A DNA stretch of 64,000 bases from Volvox africanus. Taxonomy: Eukaryota; Chlorophyta; Chlorophyceae; Chlamydomonadales; Volvocaceae. This document shows, piece by piece, positions 38,101 through 47,528 of this stretch; position 1 is the stretch's first letter, and each line of letters starts with the position of its first letter. The notes below the pieces were generated by a model. The model ran no database searches. It was not told the DNA's origin and saw nothing but the letters and a program-made list of their open reading frames with translations. The stretch covers positions 1,654,001 through 1,718,000 of the forward strand of contig BSDZ01000017.1 in assembly GCA_030268105.1 (NCBI GenBank), given 5' to 3'. Both the position numbers and the translations under genes were made by a program.

Positions 38101-39913
38101 CGGAGTACACTCCTCGTGTCGACAACACAAACGATGTGCGGATGAGGAGGAGGAGCCCTGCCGTATCTGCGCGCCATGGTTAATGTCAGTATAGCAGTTG
38201 GGGCTCAATAGGTGCGGGTTGGCACTGCGGCAGTTAAGAAGACCAGCTACCCATAGATCCCTGAACCAGCCGAGCCTGAAAGGAGAGGAAAGGGAAGGGA
38301 AGGGGTTCTGCGCCTCAACGAGAGGAGTCCCGACTGTAACCCTCCTTCCGGGCAGGCGGAGGTTATGCTGGGCACCAGCAAGCACACGCCAAGTTGGTCC
38401 CCAGTTGCGTGTCACGGTCATGTCCCTACCATCTATTGTCGAAATGCAATTTTGTTTGCAGCTGTAAATTCCGCAGATGTCAGGTGTAGGTATCTATTCA
38501 CCGCGGCGTTGCTTTTTGTCGGAAGGCTTGTTGGCCTTAAGTGTGCCCGCCTGTCTTACTAGGGGCCTGTTGCGATGCGTTTGCGCTTTGGAGTAGCGGT
38601 GAGCATAGCGGCTACAGCTGGTAATATTCGCTTCCGGGAATTAAGGACAGGGCATTGAGGTCTGCGTCCAGTGCCTGCTGCGGAGCTGGTCTGTCTCTGC
38701 TTGAGGTCCTGAATGGGGGGCTGAGACGGGGTGGCAAGCCAACCGTCTGCCGAACAGACATTATAGCCCAACACATATGTAACACAGCTACGTGTGGCCA
38801 GGTAAGGACTTCCTTTGCGGTGTGTGACGGGAGTCCAGCAGCAGCCCTGGATGACGAAACCCGTTGGTGCTTAGACCTTACCAGTCTTCGGTTTGGTACG
38901 TATGGATATCCGCCCCTGCTGCTGCGGCATTCCTTGTTACAACTGGTTTCGCTTGCATGTTAGGAAGCAAGCAGGCTCTTGCGGTGCTTCCTTGCCGAAC
39001 GTGAAGGTTCCAAATTTGTGTATTATTCGTTAGTAATTTGTGTTGGTTTCCCAAGTTGGAAAAGTGACATTTCATTCCTTGGAAGTCGGTCACCAATATA
39101 AGCATTCTGCTTGCACGTACCAATAGGCGCTTCAGTAGAGGTCAGAACGGAGAGTTATAGAGGTATCGTTTGGTACCTGGGTCAGGGAGAACATGACGCG
39201 GCGCCCTGATGTCGGTGGAAAGGCAGAATTGAAGGCCGTTCCTTCGTTGGTAATGCATCAATTGCAACGTGGTTGTTGACAGAGTGGGATTTTCAAAACT
39301 TAGGGTTTCCGGGGGCCCATTCCGTGTGCTACAGCAGTCTGTGGTTGCCAGGGGCTTTGCATGCCCGGAATTTTGGCACTGGAAAGCACTGGCACCGCTT
39401 ATGAGTAACACCATCCCCGTTATCCCTGAGCAGACTAAGCTGTATGCCACCAGCTGTATCCAGGCAAGAGTCGAACCTCAAGATTGACGTAAGCGCCTAC
39501 GGTCCCAACCCCAAAAAGGCCCCAACAGTCGCAGACTGAGAGACATAGCACAAGCCATAACACAATATATGTCGCAATTAAAACTGTCAGATTCCTTCAC
39601 TGCGTTCCAGATGAGAGAGACCGAGGCAGTGACAGACACTGCACACATGGCAGTAGCCTTAAAGGCGCTAAACAGCCCAGAATTCCGAGGTCCACTTCAC
39701 GATGTGCTCAGAGGTCTTGCGCGAACACTATCCTCTGACCGGAAAGCACCACAGCAAGGGGACGTGCTGCCGAAAGATTTTATTAACAGGTGCCCAACAC
39801 ACCTGGTGGCTGCAGCAGAGGACCTTTGCGCACGTCCGGCCTTGGGGCGACCCCGAACCATTTCTACTTTTCCCGTGGCAACTACTTTTGCAGGGGCATG
39901 CCTAGAACTTTAA
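35103..39913 (+). CDS. Organelle-targeted helical-repeat protein (OPR/FASTK-like)
   Basis: Five exons are well supported and phase-compatible: 35103-36038, 36241-36384, 36849-37240, 37619-37709 and one starting at 37974. Further pieces near 38357-38478, 38670-38801, 39340-39463 and 39610-39913 are plausible but tentative. The N-terminus (MYLGSLLRPSLAGCLLRTSA) has Arg and hydroxylated residues and no acidic ones, as in a mitochondrial or plastid transit peptide. From about residue 215 the protein is a chain of paired helices with signatures such as ACRVTTALARLG, AVRLLWAYGIL and LVKLVFAISQLG. These resemble the 35-40-residue repeats of green-algal OPR and FASTK-type proteins, which bind organelle RNA. 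I see no clear RAP domain. TGTAA 54 nt after 39913 supports that end. It is related in style to the larger repeat protein at 47.5-57 kb. Role in organelle RNA metabolism is inferred. Confidence 0.6.
36436..36572. repeat. AT-only pentamer satellite (TAATA)n
   Basis: About 135 bp of tandem TATAA/TAATA units with a few ACAATA variants lie in intron 2 of the helical-repeat gene. It is pure A/T in an otherwise GC-rich region. Confidence 0.9.
36675..36700. repeat. Short hairpin, 11-bp arms, TTTT loop
   Basis: GCTTCTGGGCC and GGCCTAGAAGC pair at 10 of 11 positions around TTTT, in the same intron as the AT satellite. It may be fortuitous. Confidence 0.6.
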
Positions 39914-39967
39914 CCATAACACGCCTGAAAGCGCCTACAGAATGGCCTCGGCAAGGCTGGGCGCCAA

Positions 39968-39972
39968 TGTAA
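39968..39972 (+). terminator. Poly(A) signal TGTAA of the helical-repeat gene
   Basis: A sense-strand TGTAA lies shortly after the stop at 39913. It is the best candidate signal for the upstream plus-strand gene and precedes the convergent CMC1 gene by about 230 bp. Confidence 0.5.
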
Positions 39973-40201
39973 CCGTTTAACAACCCCTGCGACATCGGCT
40001 GTTGCTGCTGTGTGTGCTCGGCAAAAAATGTTTAAGCAATAAATGGCCACGTAACCATGCGGTGAACTACGGACTCTGTCCTGCTCCTGATCCATGCCCT
40101 CAACCCTCAACCTCCCTCCCAGCTTTCCAAGGGAAGGCCCGTCGTAACGTATTCCCACTCATTGGGCACTCTCCTAGCGATGCCAGGAAGCTGGTTTCTG
40201 T

Positions 40202-40896
40202 CTATGACTTGGCTCCCGCCGCATCGGTTACCGCCATCCGACTTAGACTATCACCCTCCTCCTGCACTCCCGCCAGCAGCACATTCCAATCAGGCTTGCG
40301 GGGCCGCCCCAGACTGATCCACCGGCGGGATACCAGCTCAAAATTTGCTTCATTCATACTGAAGCGCAACAGATGGGAAGCAAAGTAAGTACGCGGCTCA
40401 GTTCAGAGTGCCAGATGTGCGCGTAGCACGTGTTGGGACGCATGGTGGTGTCCTCATACAACCTTCATGTGTACATGGATAGCAACTAATTCACTGGACT
40501 CGAAGCAACTCCTTACCACCAGTAGAGAATGACTGTAACTAACATATCTTTTCAAGCTTCATGCAGTTTCCGAGTGCGCAACCCGGCACCTCGGGGTCTT
40601 CGTGCCTTGCGCCCTACCCCTTACCCCACGCCAACGTGAGTAATGATTTTAACTTACTATCTGTGCATGCACTCCTGAGAGGCGTTGTATTTCCCTTTGC
40701 AAAAGATTTGCCCAAAGTTGCGCCCTTTGCAGCACGCGTTGAATTCTTCGATTAGATCCTTGCACCGTTCCTCTCCAATACGTGCTAGTCTGAGAATTAT
40801 TTTGTTGCGCGCATGTGGCGAGACGTGGGTGTCATCGCCGGTCACGGGCGACTCTGCAATCACTCTTTGAGGTGCCACGTCTGCCGTGGTAGCCAT
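40202..40896 (-). CDS. CMC1: CMC1-type twin CX9C cytochrome c oxidase assembly protein
   Basis: The two exons 40896-40658 and 40358-40202 join in phase 2 and give 131 residues. The donor is a strong GTAAGT. Cysteines 45, 55, 56, 66 and 76 form C45-x9-C55, C56-x9-C66 and C66-x9-C76. This is the spacing of CMC1, including the adjacent Cys pair and the ERC start of the first helix. After the second CX9C the sequence runs into a Tyr-Met-Asn-Glu helix, as in the family. CMC1 proteins fold in the mitochondrial intermembrane space through the MIA40 pathway and help COX1 and copper handling during complex IV assembly. The tail of about 55 residues after the last Cys is longer than I would expect. Exon 2 is supported by phase and acceptor only. 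The start at 40896 follows no upstream in-frame ATG. It diverges from the TFIIIC subunit gene. Confidence 0.82.
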
Positions 40897-41208
40897 TTGA
40901 TTTAATATAATCACCGCACTACGTATCAGTCAGTTGAGTTTGTTGGAATTGTACCAGTGTTCCTCAAGTTGCTCCGCCACCAGGCCGTAAAAAGTGACAA
41001 AGCCAACGAAAATAGGAAGTGTAATATATTATATGGTATAGAATATGAATAGGGAATCCAGATGATATTACATAGATGTACCCGACATGTCGCAGTTGGC
41101 ACTCGCCCCAAAAACAGCTAGTACGACGATTCCGGCGTGGTACGAACGTAACAACACCTTTTCCCTTTTCTGCGCCATTCGCCGAGTTTGCGAATCTTAG
41201 TAACACCA
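40897..41208. promoter_or_regulatory. Divergent promoter region between CMC1 and TFIIIC-subunit genes
   Basis: The 312 bp between the two start codons are AT-rich, with a TATATTATATGG-like stretch near 41025-41040 in a GC-rich neighbourhood. They should contain both promoters and both 5' UTRs. I cannot assign individual elements. Confidence 0.5.
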
Positions 41209-41815
41209 ATGGCATGTGTAGAGGGCCCACCAGAAGTCGTTCTCACTGAAGGTGAGACAAGCAACTATGCCAACTGCCGTTTCCGGCGTAACAAGGTGAC
41301 ATATCTCTTGGCGGCTTGGATTTGCACAGGCGACGAAGAAGTTCAGTACGTATTGCTGGACCTCCCTCGAGACGTGGCCGTTTGGCTCAACCCTGGCGAA
41401 AAGCTCGTTATTCAGGTGAGCGGTCCGGTTCAGTTGCGCTAGAGAGTCGTACCCGTTGACGCCTAATATTTATAAATGTACATAGGCATTGGACAGCGAT
41501 ACCCCTGTTATCAAGCTGCAAAACGGTATCGTCCTGCAAGGGAAGTACGAGGAGCACTTGGGAGATATCCTGCTGTTGGACAAGGAGCTTGCATTATCTG
41601 AACAAGAAACGGCCGATGGGGAAGGAGTTGGAGCTGAACAAGAGCTGACCCAGCAGCAACAGAAGCCTGAGCAGGAAGCTCCAGCACAGGAACAGCAGCA
41701 AACACCCCACCGAACGCCGCAGCAGCAAGCACCGCAGCAGCATCCATGCACTGTGCGGTTAAGGGGTCAGACTGATAAGGTGCTGACTTTCAAGCGTGTG
41801 ATAACGCCCGTGTGA
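41209..41815 (+). CDS. TFIIIC triple-barrel subunit (tau55/GTF3C6-like), Pol III factor
   Basis: The two exons 41209-41415 and 41486-41815 join in phase 0 for 178 residues. The core matches the TFIIIC subunit 6 triple-barrel family. A strand around VQYVLLDLP is followed by a linker, then [19 protein letters not shown] and [10 protein letters not shown], which correspond to the family's conserved 'GL..PI..' , 'G.Y....G' and acidic strand motifs. In TFIIIC this small subunit pairs with the tau95-type subunit in the tau-A subcomplex that recognises tRNA gene A boxes, so it acts in the nucleus in Pol III initiation. Residues ~105-155 are a Gln/Glu/Pro-rich insert. A last strand ([16 protein letters not shown]) follows and looks conserved. 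I chose the ATG at 41209 because it is the first in-frame ATG. Domain assignment is by eye. Confidence 0.75.
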
Positions 41816-43129
41816 TTCATTTCACCTTTGCGGTCATCGCACTCCGTTTTTTTGTATATTTTTGCCTGTCTCCAAAAGTACGGGCCGTACATCTGAACAT
41901 CAATTTTCAGCAGTAATGTCTGGACATAGACCAGCTAGCTTAGGAGGTACTAAGGAGAAGATTAACTTGCACTAAGCCTGCATTCATAGTTCTGACCTGG
42001 CGCTCTTTAGGCTGTGGCAGGCGTGTGGTACACATTGTACACATATGGCCGCATCTGAGCGCTCAGTCAGGAATGCAGAGTGTGCGCGGTGTTGATTTCT
42101 ATAAGCGCGAGAGCTGAGAGGTTTTCGTTGTTCGAACTGGCGTTGAAATTTTCAAGGGCGGATTGCTGGGAAACCTCGGGGTACCCCTGGGGGTTGAGAG
42201 CGTTCGTTGTTCAGGCAGACCAGTCGAACGGAGAGTATTTAGTGTGCAATCCTGAAACCGGCAATCACGAAAATGGAATGGACCTGAATTTGGTTGCATC
42301 TGTATTACAATGGCGCTTCCGACTAAAGTGAAAATGTGTATCCACGCACCACCGTGAAACACGCGCGAAAGGTCGAGTTTGGGGTTCCGTCGTCCTGAGC
42401 CCCTTATCCGCTCTGTTGCCACCACAGCTATCAGATCAGACTCTTTTCGGAGGTTGTTTCAAATGAGCACGACCAAGTCTCTCATCACTCTGCGCTCTCG
42501 CACGACCAAAATTGCTTCAATGCACGAAGTGTGCTGTGCATCAGTACGCAGTGTGCCAACAAACCCAAACCCAACAAACGCTGGCCCACCAACGAACCTT
42601 CCCGAGTTACCAAGCCATCGGCACTGTGCGTAATCGCGTGTTCGCACGCAGAAGTGAGAGATTGCGAGCTGGGAGATGCCAACCCTAAGTATGCGGAGCA
42701 CCCGCAAACTCTGCTATGCGTGTTGCGGCAACACATGCATGCACAATATCATCTCCTCCACCACAACCTCCGTCACCAGATCCCGCAATCCCGCGCATCC
42801 AAGAACTGCGCCTTTCCCTTGCCAGCACCAGCTAGATTAATCAGCTGGAAATCCCCCCTCAACAATCGTAAACCCGATGTCAACCTTTCCTCCATCTAAC
42901 CGCAACCTGCAACAGCATCCTCAAACGGCTTTATAAGCAGCTAGCTGGAACAGAAGCCTTCAGGTCACGTTCCGCTCATCGGCTCCCTTTTCCTGTCTCC
43001 GCGGCAAGACAAGACAGGGACAGAAAGTCCGACCCAAAACTCTATTTCCTGCCAACTAGAGAAGGTTTTCCCTGTCATTGTAGCTATAAGCCAGCCCAAC
43101 AGCATCCAACTGCAACCTGAGCAGACAGC
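41816..43129. other. Convergent intergenic region
   Basis: About 1.3 kb lie between the 3' ends of the TFIIIC-subunit gene and CSP41A. Short open frames here have no coding character. The CSP41A 3' UTR probably occupies 42300-43129. No repeats or RNA genes are seen. Confidence 0.5.
42305..42309 (-). terminator. Candidate poly(A) signal TGTAA for CSP41A
   Basis: On the minus strand this is TGTAA, about 820 nt past the CSP41A stop. Long 3' UTRs of this size are normal in volvocine nuclear genes. An earlier TGTAA overlaps the stop codon itself and would leave almost no 3' UTR. Confidence 0.4.
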
Positions 43130-46100
43130 TTACAAGGCGCTGCGCCAGTCCTTGGGGACGGAGCTGCTGCGAGCGGGGCGGGAGGCCGCCGTGCTGGCGG
43201 GCACCGCCTCCCCACCATCTACCGAGTCGCGCCAGTTGGTAGGCAGCACGGTGCGCTGGATTTTGAGGTCCCGGCGAGGGCTGAACGACGGCCGCCGAGG
43301 CGCAGAGGAAGTGGTGGATTCGGCTTGGGCTGGGGAGCTGACACGGCTGAAGCCGTTCGTGGTGCCATTTGAAGCGGCCGCGGCCTTAACGGGCGTACCC
43401 AGAGCCACCAAAATCTTGTCATCGATTGAGAAGTCCACCTCCTTCTTATCCCGGCCCTGAGAGGACGAACAAGGAGGACCGTCGCCGTCAGGAAAGCCAA
43501 GTCGTTGAAGCTCTGCTCTGCTGCAGTGCACTAATTAATTAAAAACGCAAATGGCTTGCGATGCAGTGCAATGTGATATTATTATGCGATAAAACGTTCA
43601 GTGGAAAGGAATTTGAAACAATGAAATAGATCCAGATCCAGATCTCTTGGTGAAGGCTATGCCCTATCAGGTACACAGCCGTGTCTCGGCGGTATGAAGA
43701 TGTGTGCGAGCGGATATAATCATGGTTTTTACGATAGCATCGACCAGAACCCTTGCACCGCTTTTTCTCGTTCTTACCCTATCGCGAGACTTGCACCCTA
43801 CCGCCGCTACGCCTTAGCCTACTGCTCCTCAGACGTACCTGTGCCTTGTAGTCCGCCACCAGTGCCGCGACGTCTTTCTGGAAATCGTGCTTGGGCTTCC
43901 AGCCCAGCTCCCGCTTGGCCTTGTCCGAGGAGGCGAAGAAATGGACAGTCCTGAAGCAGTGGGAGACACGAATAAGCTGACTTACGGAAAGGCAACAAGG
44001 CCTTTGGGTTCATTGAGGTGACCATTACAGTCACTCGCCGGTTTAACTACTTCCTTTCACCGTCCAAACAAGTCCCACCGACACTAAGTGTGATAAAGGT
44101 AGTAAAAGCGCAAATTGCAGTATCGAAAAATCTATGTTTTGTTTTGCTCGGTGATGGGGCTGGAAAATTTAATTGCTGTTAAATGCCCCAGTTGTGGCGC
44201 ATCTGCCATCAGGCGTCCTCTGCGTTCAATCACCGAAAAGCAAAGGTCGCACTCCACCGGTCCACCCGACACTTACCGGAAGGGAAAGCCCTCCGCCTTG
44301 CCGCTCTTGCCAGTGCCGACCTTCTCCGGGCTGTAGAGCACAATGTTGGCCTCCTTGCCCAGCGCCTTCGCAACCGATTTGCAAATGCCTGGGGCCGGGA
44401 CGGATGCGGTGGTTGGGTTGGGGGACGCGGATGCAACAATCAAATGTGAAGCCCTAGACAGAGTTGCAGTACAGGTAAGCACAGGTTGCAAGGGTCCAAG
44501 GGAAACTCCCATGCCATGAGAATCGACCGACGGGCTCCGAATCAGGTCGTCGGACCGGAGCCGTTGACTGACGACCTGGTTCACAAACAGAGCCCTTCGT
44601 GACCTGACTTCCCCGTGTTTCCTCCACCACCTCTGGTGGTACGGTCATACAAGGGAGGGAGGCTGTGCAACCCCTCAGTTCCCCACCCCTTTAACACACG
44701 CCAGGCTACGGCCTGCATATTATTACTATCATTACTATAACTATTATTACTATTATCATTACTATGGCTATTATTATTACTAACTCCACCCCTGACTTCC
44801 TACCCCTAGCTGGCCCCAACGACACCAGATGTACACCGGAAACATCCGGTAAGCCAACTTTTGTCCGCTTAGCGCCCACGGAGATACAGAACCCAGCTGC
44901 AGACTGCGGGAGTGCGGCACGGCCGCGAACAGTGAAGGGGAACAGCGCCGCTGAGCCAAAATGTTTTGACGGCCTAGCCAGAGTGCAAGAGTGCAGAGAG
45001 CACGTGGCTCTATTTTTTCTTCTTTTCGTTCGAAGGGCCCTGAAGCCCTTGGCTGAATGCGAGGAGCTGAAGAGACCCCTGCTGGGCCCTCCCTGCTCCG
45101 TTGAGAAAGTTGGTGGCCTTCTTTTGGGCTGCAGAGCAGCTGCCCCTGACCGACTTCAGGCCCTCGCTCGTCTGCCGAAATCTCCATCATCTACTGCCTT
45201 GCCTAAGTTAATAACAGGCTAGCCCAATTTTGAGAAGCACTCATTCTTTGCATATGGTTAAGTGAGTGGGAAGGCGGCCGCTGCAGAACCCCTCGGCCTT
45301 TTAGCTGTCGTGGGCCTTTCATTTTGCTGCCTCTCCCTCTGCTGCCATGGGGTTCTTTTTCCAGACCCCACGAGGAGAACTCTTCGGTTGCGGTCACAAA
45401 CGGTCGTAAAGCCCGGGGAAACGGAACCGGGAAGATGTCTAAAGGCCTCCGGTCTGGCAGCCGACCCACCCACGAAGCTGATGCAGCGGTCCGAGCACAC
45501 GTTGTACAACTGGCCGATGGCCTTGCGGTTACCCGGCACCAGCGCCAGCATGGACGCCACGTCCTCCACGTGAGTCAGCGACGTCAGCTGGATGCCGGGC
45601 GCGGGGATGGGCACCGGCCGGTCCCTGGGAAACGTCGCGGGGAGGGAAGGGATTGGGGTTTTGGGTGGGTAGGTGGGAGGTCACGTGGCGAAGAGCGGGA
45701 CGTCACTTTTGAACATTTCGTGTCCTATCTTTCCCATGCTGAATAGTAGGTTAAGCCTCGCCTGTGGCCTGCCCCCTCCGACCCTATTGAGAAAACAGTC
45801 CCCCGGGATGCATCCCGTTTCCTCACCCCCGTACTCCCTCCGATGCATTCAGCACCGACCAATAGCTTCGTGGGTCGATACTCTAGCTGCCGTCCTACCC
45901 GAGAAGGCTCGCAACGTCGTGAGCCTCCACCTCAGCCCCCAATGCCCCCCCCGGACAACCCCGCACATCTCACCGAATGATGCGGTCGACGAACCATTGC
46001 TCGCAGTCCTTGGCTGTGTTGGGGCCGTAGATGTACAGCGGCTGGAACACGGTGAAGGGGATGCGGACCTTCTCCAGGTAGGCCTCCACCTCCACGTGGC

Positions 46101-47298
46101 CGGCAGTGGACTTGCGCGCGTCACCCTCCACGTGCATGGGCTCGATGGAGTCGGCCTTGTAAGCCCCCGCTGAGGACACGAACACGTAGTGGTCCACCTT
46201 GTGCTGCGGAACGATGATTGGATTGAAGCGATCACTGGAAGGACTTAGACTTCCTTTTCCGGGTGCGAGAATGAAACATAGATTGAAACATGAAGAAGAG
46301 AACAGAAAGAACCCTTTGGGAACGTGGTTTTCCGGTGTTAGGTGATGCGGCATAGTTGTTAATTAGCATGCGTGGCGGCATGCATTTGAAGCTGTATTGG
46401 AACGCCGTGGCAGGAGCAGGAGGAGGGAATGGCGCGCTACGGGCATATCCAGACCGGTCTTGGTTTCGTCGTTCCCAATTTCAGAGATCTGAAATCCGCC
46501 TTAAGTTGCCGCTAGGGCTTGTGGTAATTGATTATGTAACAGGTAAAGTTCACGTCGCACTGAGGAGAGGCGCATTCCTGGGCCGGCGGGCGAACCCCTC
46601 CAGGGGAACCCTACCTTGAAGTGGTCAATCATGGGTTGGCAGCTGGCCAGATCCTTGCCGTTGTTGTCATAAACCACATCGAAGCTGCCGCGGGGATAAG
46701 TGCTGGGCTTCGTTGGGTCGCCCCACGCGATGGTAGCGCCCTCACGTACCAGCTCCGAATACTTGCTGAAGGGGGTCTTTTTCGTCAGCTTGCTCTGGAG
46801 GTTTCAAGTTTGAAAACCAAAGTAGCAAGAAGAATAGGAATTCAGGTAGTATTTCAGAGAGCTTGCTCAATGCACAGGTACTGTAACGCCATCGATTGTT
46901 GGTGGTTTTACCATCGCTTCATGTAGAAGCTTATCAACAACATTTAAGACAAATCTCCTTTATCGTGTTTATACTGGCCGAAACTAAGTTATCCTCGCGT
47001 TGAATGAAGGCAGGTTATTGAGTTCGTCCACCGCTCATCTTATCCTTGCAAACTGTGCGATCATCGAGCATGCTAGGCAGTTAGAACTTACCTCATCACC
47101 ATCATTCATGATTGTGACCTTGTGGCCCTTCTTCAGCAACTCTTTCGCCAGGTAAAGGCCGATGAAAGCGTGGCCCCCGCCCTTTGTATTAGAGATCAAA
47201 ACAGTTGCATTCATCACCTTGACGCTAAGGCGACGACCTGCAGGAGCAAATGCGCGGCGCGCACCGCTTACGCGGTTGGCCTTCAACTGCGCTTGCAT
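43130..47298 (-). CDS. CSP41A: CSP41A, chloroplast RNA-binding NAD(P)-fold protein with Rubisco-binding tail
   Basis: The seven exons 47298-47092, 46794-46615, 46203-45974, 45624-45470, 44388-44277, 43950-43839 and 43456-43130 join exactly for 440 residues. Residues 1-28 form a basic chloroplast transit peptide. The mature protein opens with a Rossmann strand and turn ([19 protein letters not shown]), then [51 protein letters not shown] and GWKPKHDF, and the core ends at [16 protein letters not shown]. The GGHA motif and the GRDKKE ending fit CSP41A rather than CSP41B. CSP41 proteins are atypical short-chain dehydrogenases that bind and cleave stem-loop RNA and associate with plastid ribosomes and transcripts. 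An extra tail of ~90 residues carries NWRDSV at 406-411 and DWRSAL at 435-440 (the C-terminus). Both fit the pyrenoid Rubisco-binding motif described for Chlamydomonas proteins including CSP41A. The intron at 44389-45469 is unusually long but has no gene. Confidence 0.93.
44718..44788. repeat. ATT/ACT trinucleotide microsatellite
   Basis: About 70 bp of imperfect ATT, ACT and ATC triplets lie in the long intron of CSP41A. No function is apparent. Confidence 0.85.
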
Positions 47299-47528
47299 GA
47301 TTATTAAAACCCCGCACAGTCTAAACAGAATCACTAAATGCCTCTTAGTGCCACTTATTATCAAGAAAATCTTTTGCGATGATAAAAGATAAGTAGCGAT
47401 GAGCATTCCCATCTTTCATATGGGTACGGCATATCGTACTATGGTAAATGGACGTCGCCTTAGTTGACCAACTATCATGAATGATTATATGTTGCTTGGG
47501 CAATGGCTGATTCTCTGGCCCTCGCCAC
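47299..47528. promoter_or_regulatory. Divergent promoter region between CSP41A and the large helical-repeat gene
   Basis: Only 230 bp lie between the two start codons, and this must hold both 5' UTRs and both core promoters. The sequence is AT-rich and I cannot point to a clear TATA box or named element. Such a short shared region makes coordinated expression of the two genes plausible. Confidence 0.55.

Noticed and set aside
40002..40388. Plus-strand open frame of 128 codons
   Set aside because: It is opposite the second exon of CMC1, which has matching splice phase and family-like sequence. The plus frame has no recognisable features.
42080..42899. Short open frames between the TFIIIC-subunit gene and CSP41A
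   Set aside because: Their composition is not coding-like, there are no plausible splice partners, and the region is better explained as 3' UTR and intergenic DNA.
44764..45222. Open frames on both strands in the long CSP41A intron
   Set aside because: The flanking CSP41A exons join perfectly without them, and neither frame resembles a known protein or a transposase.
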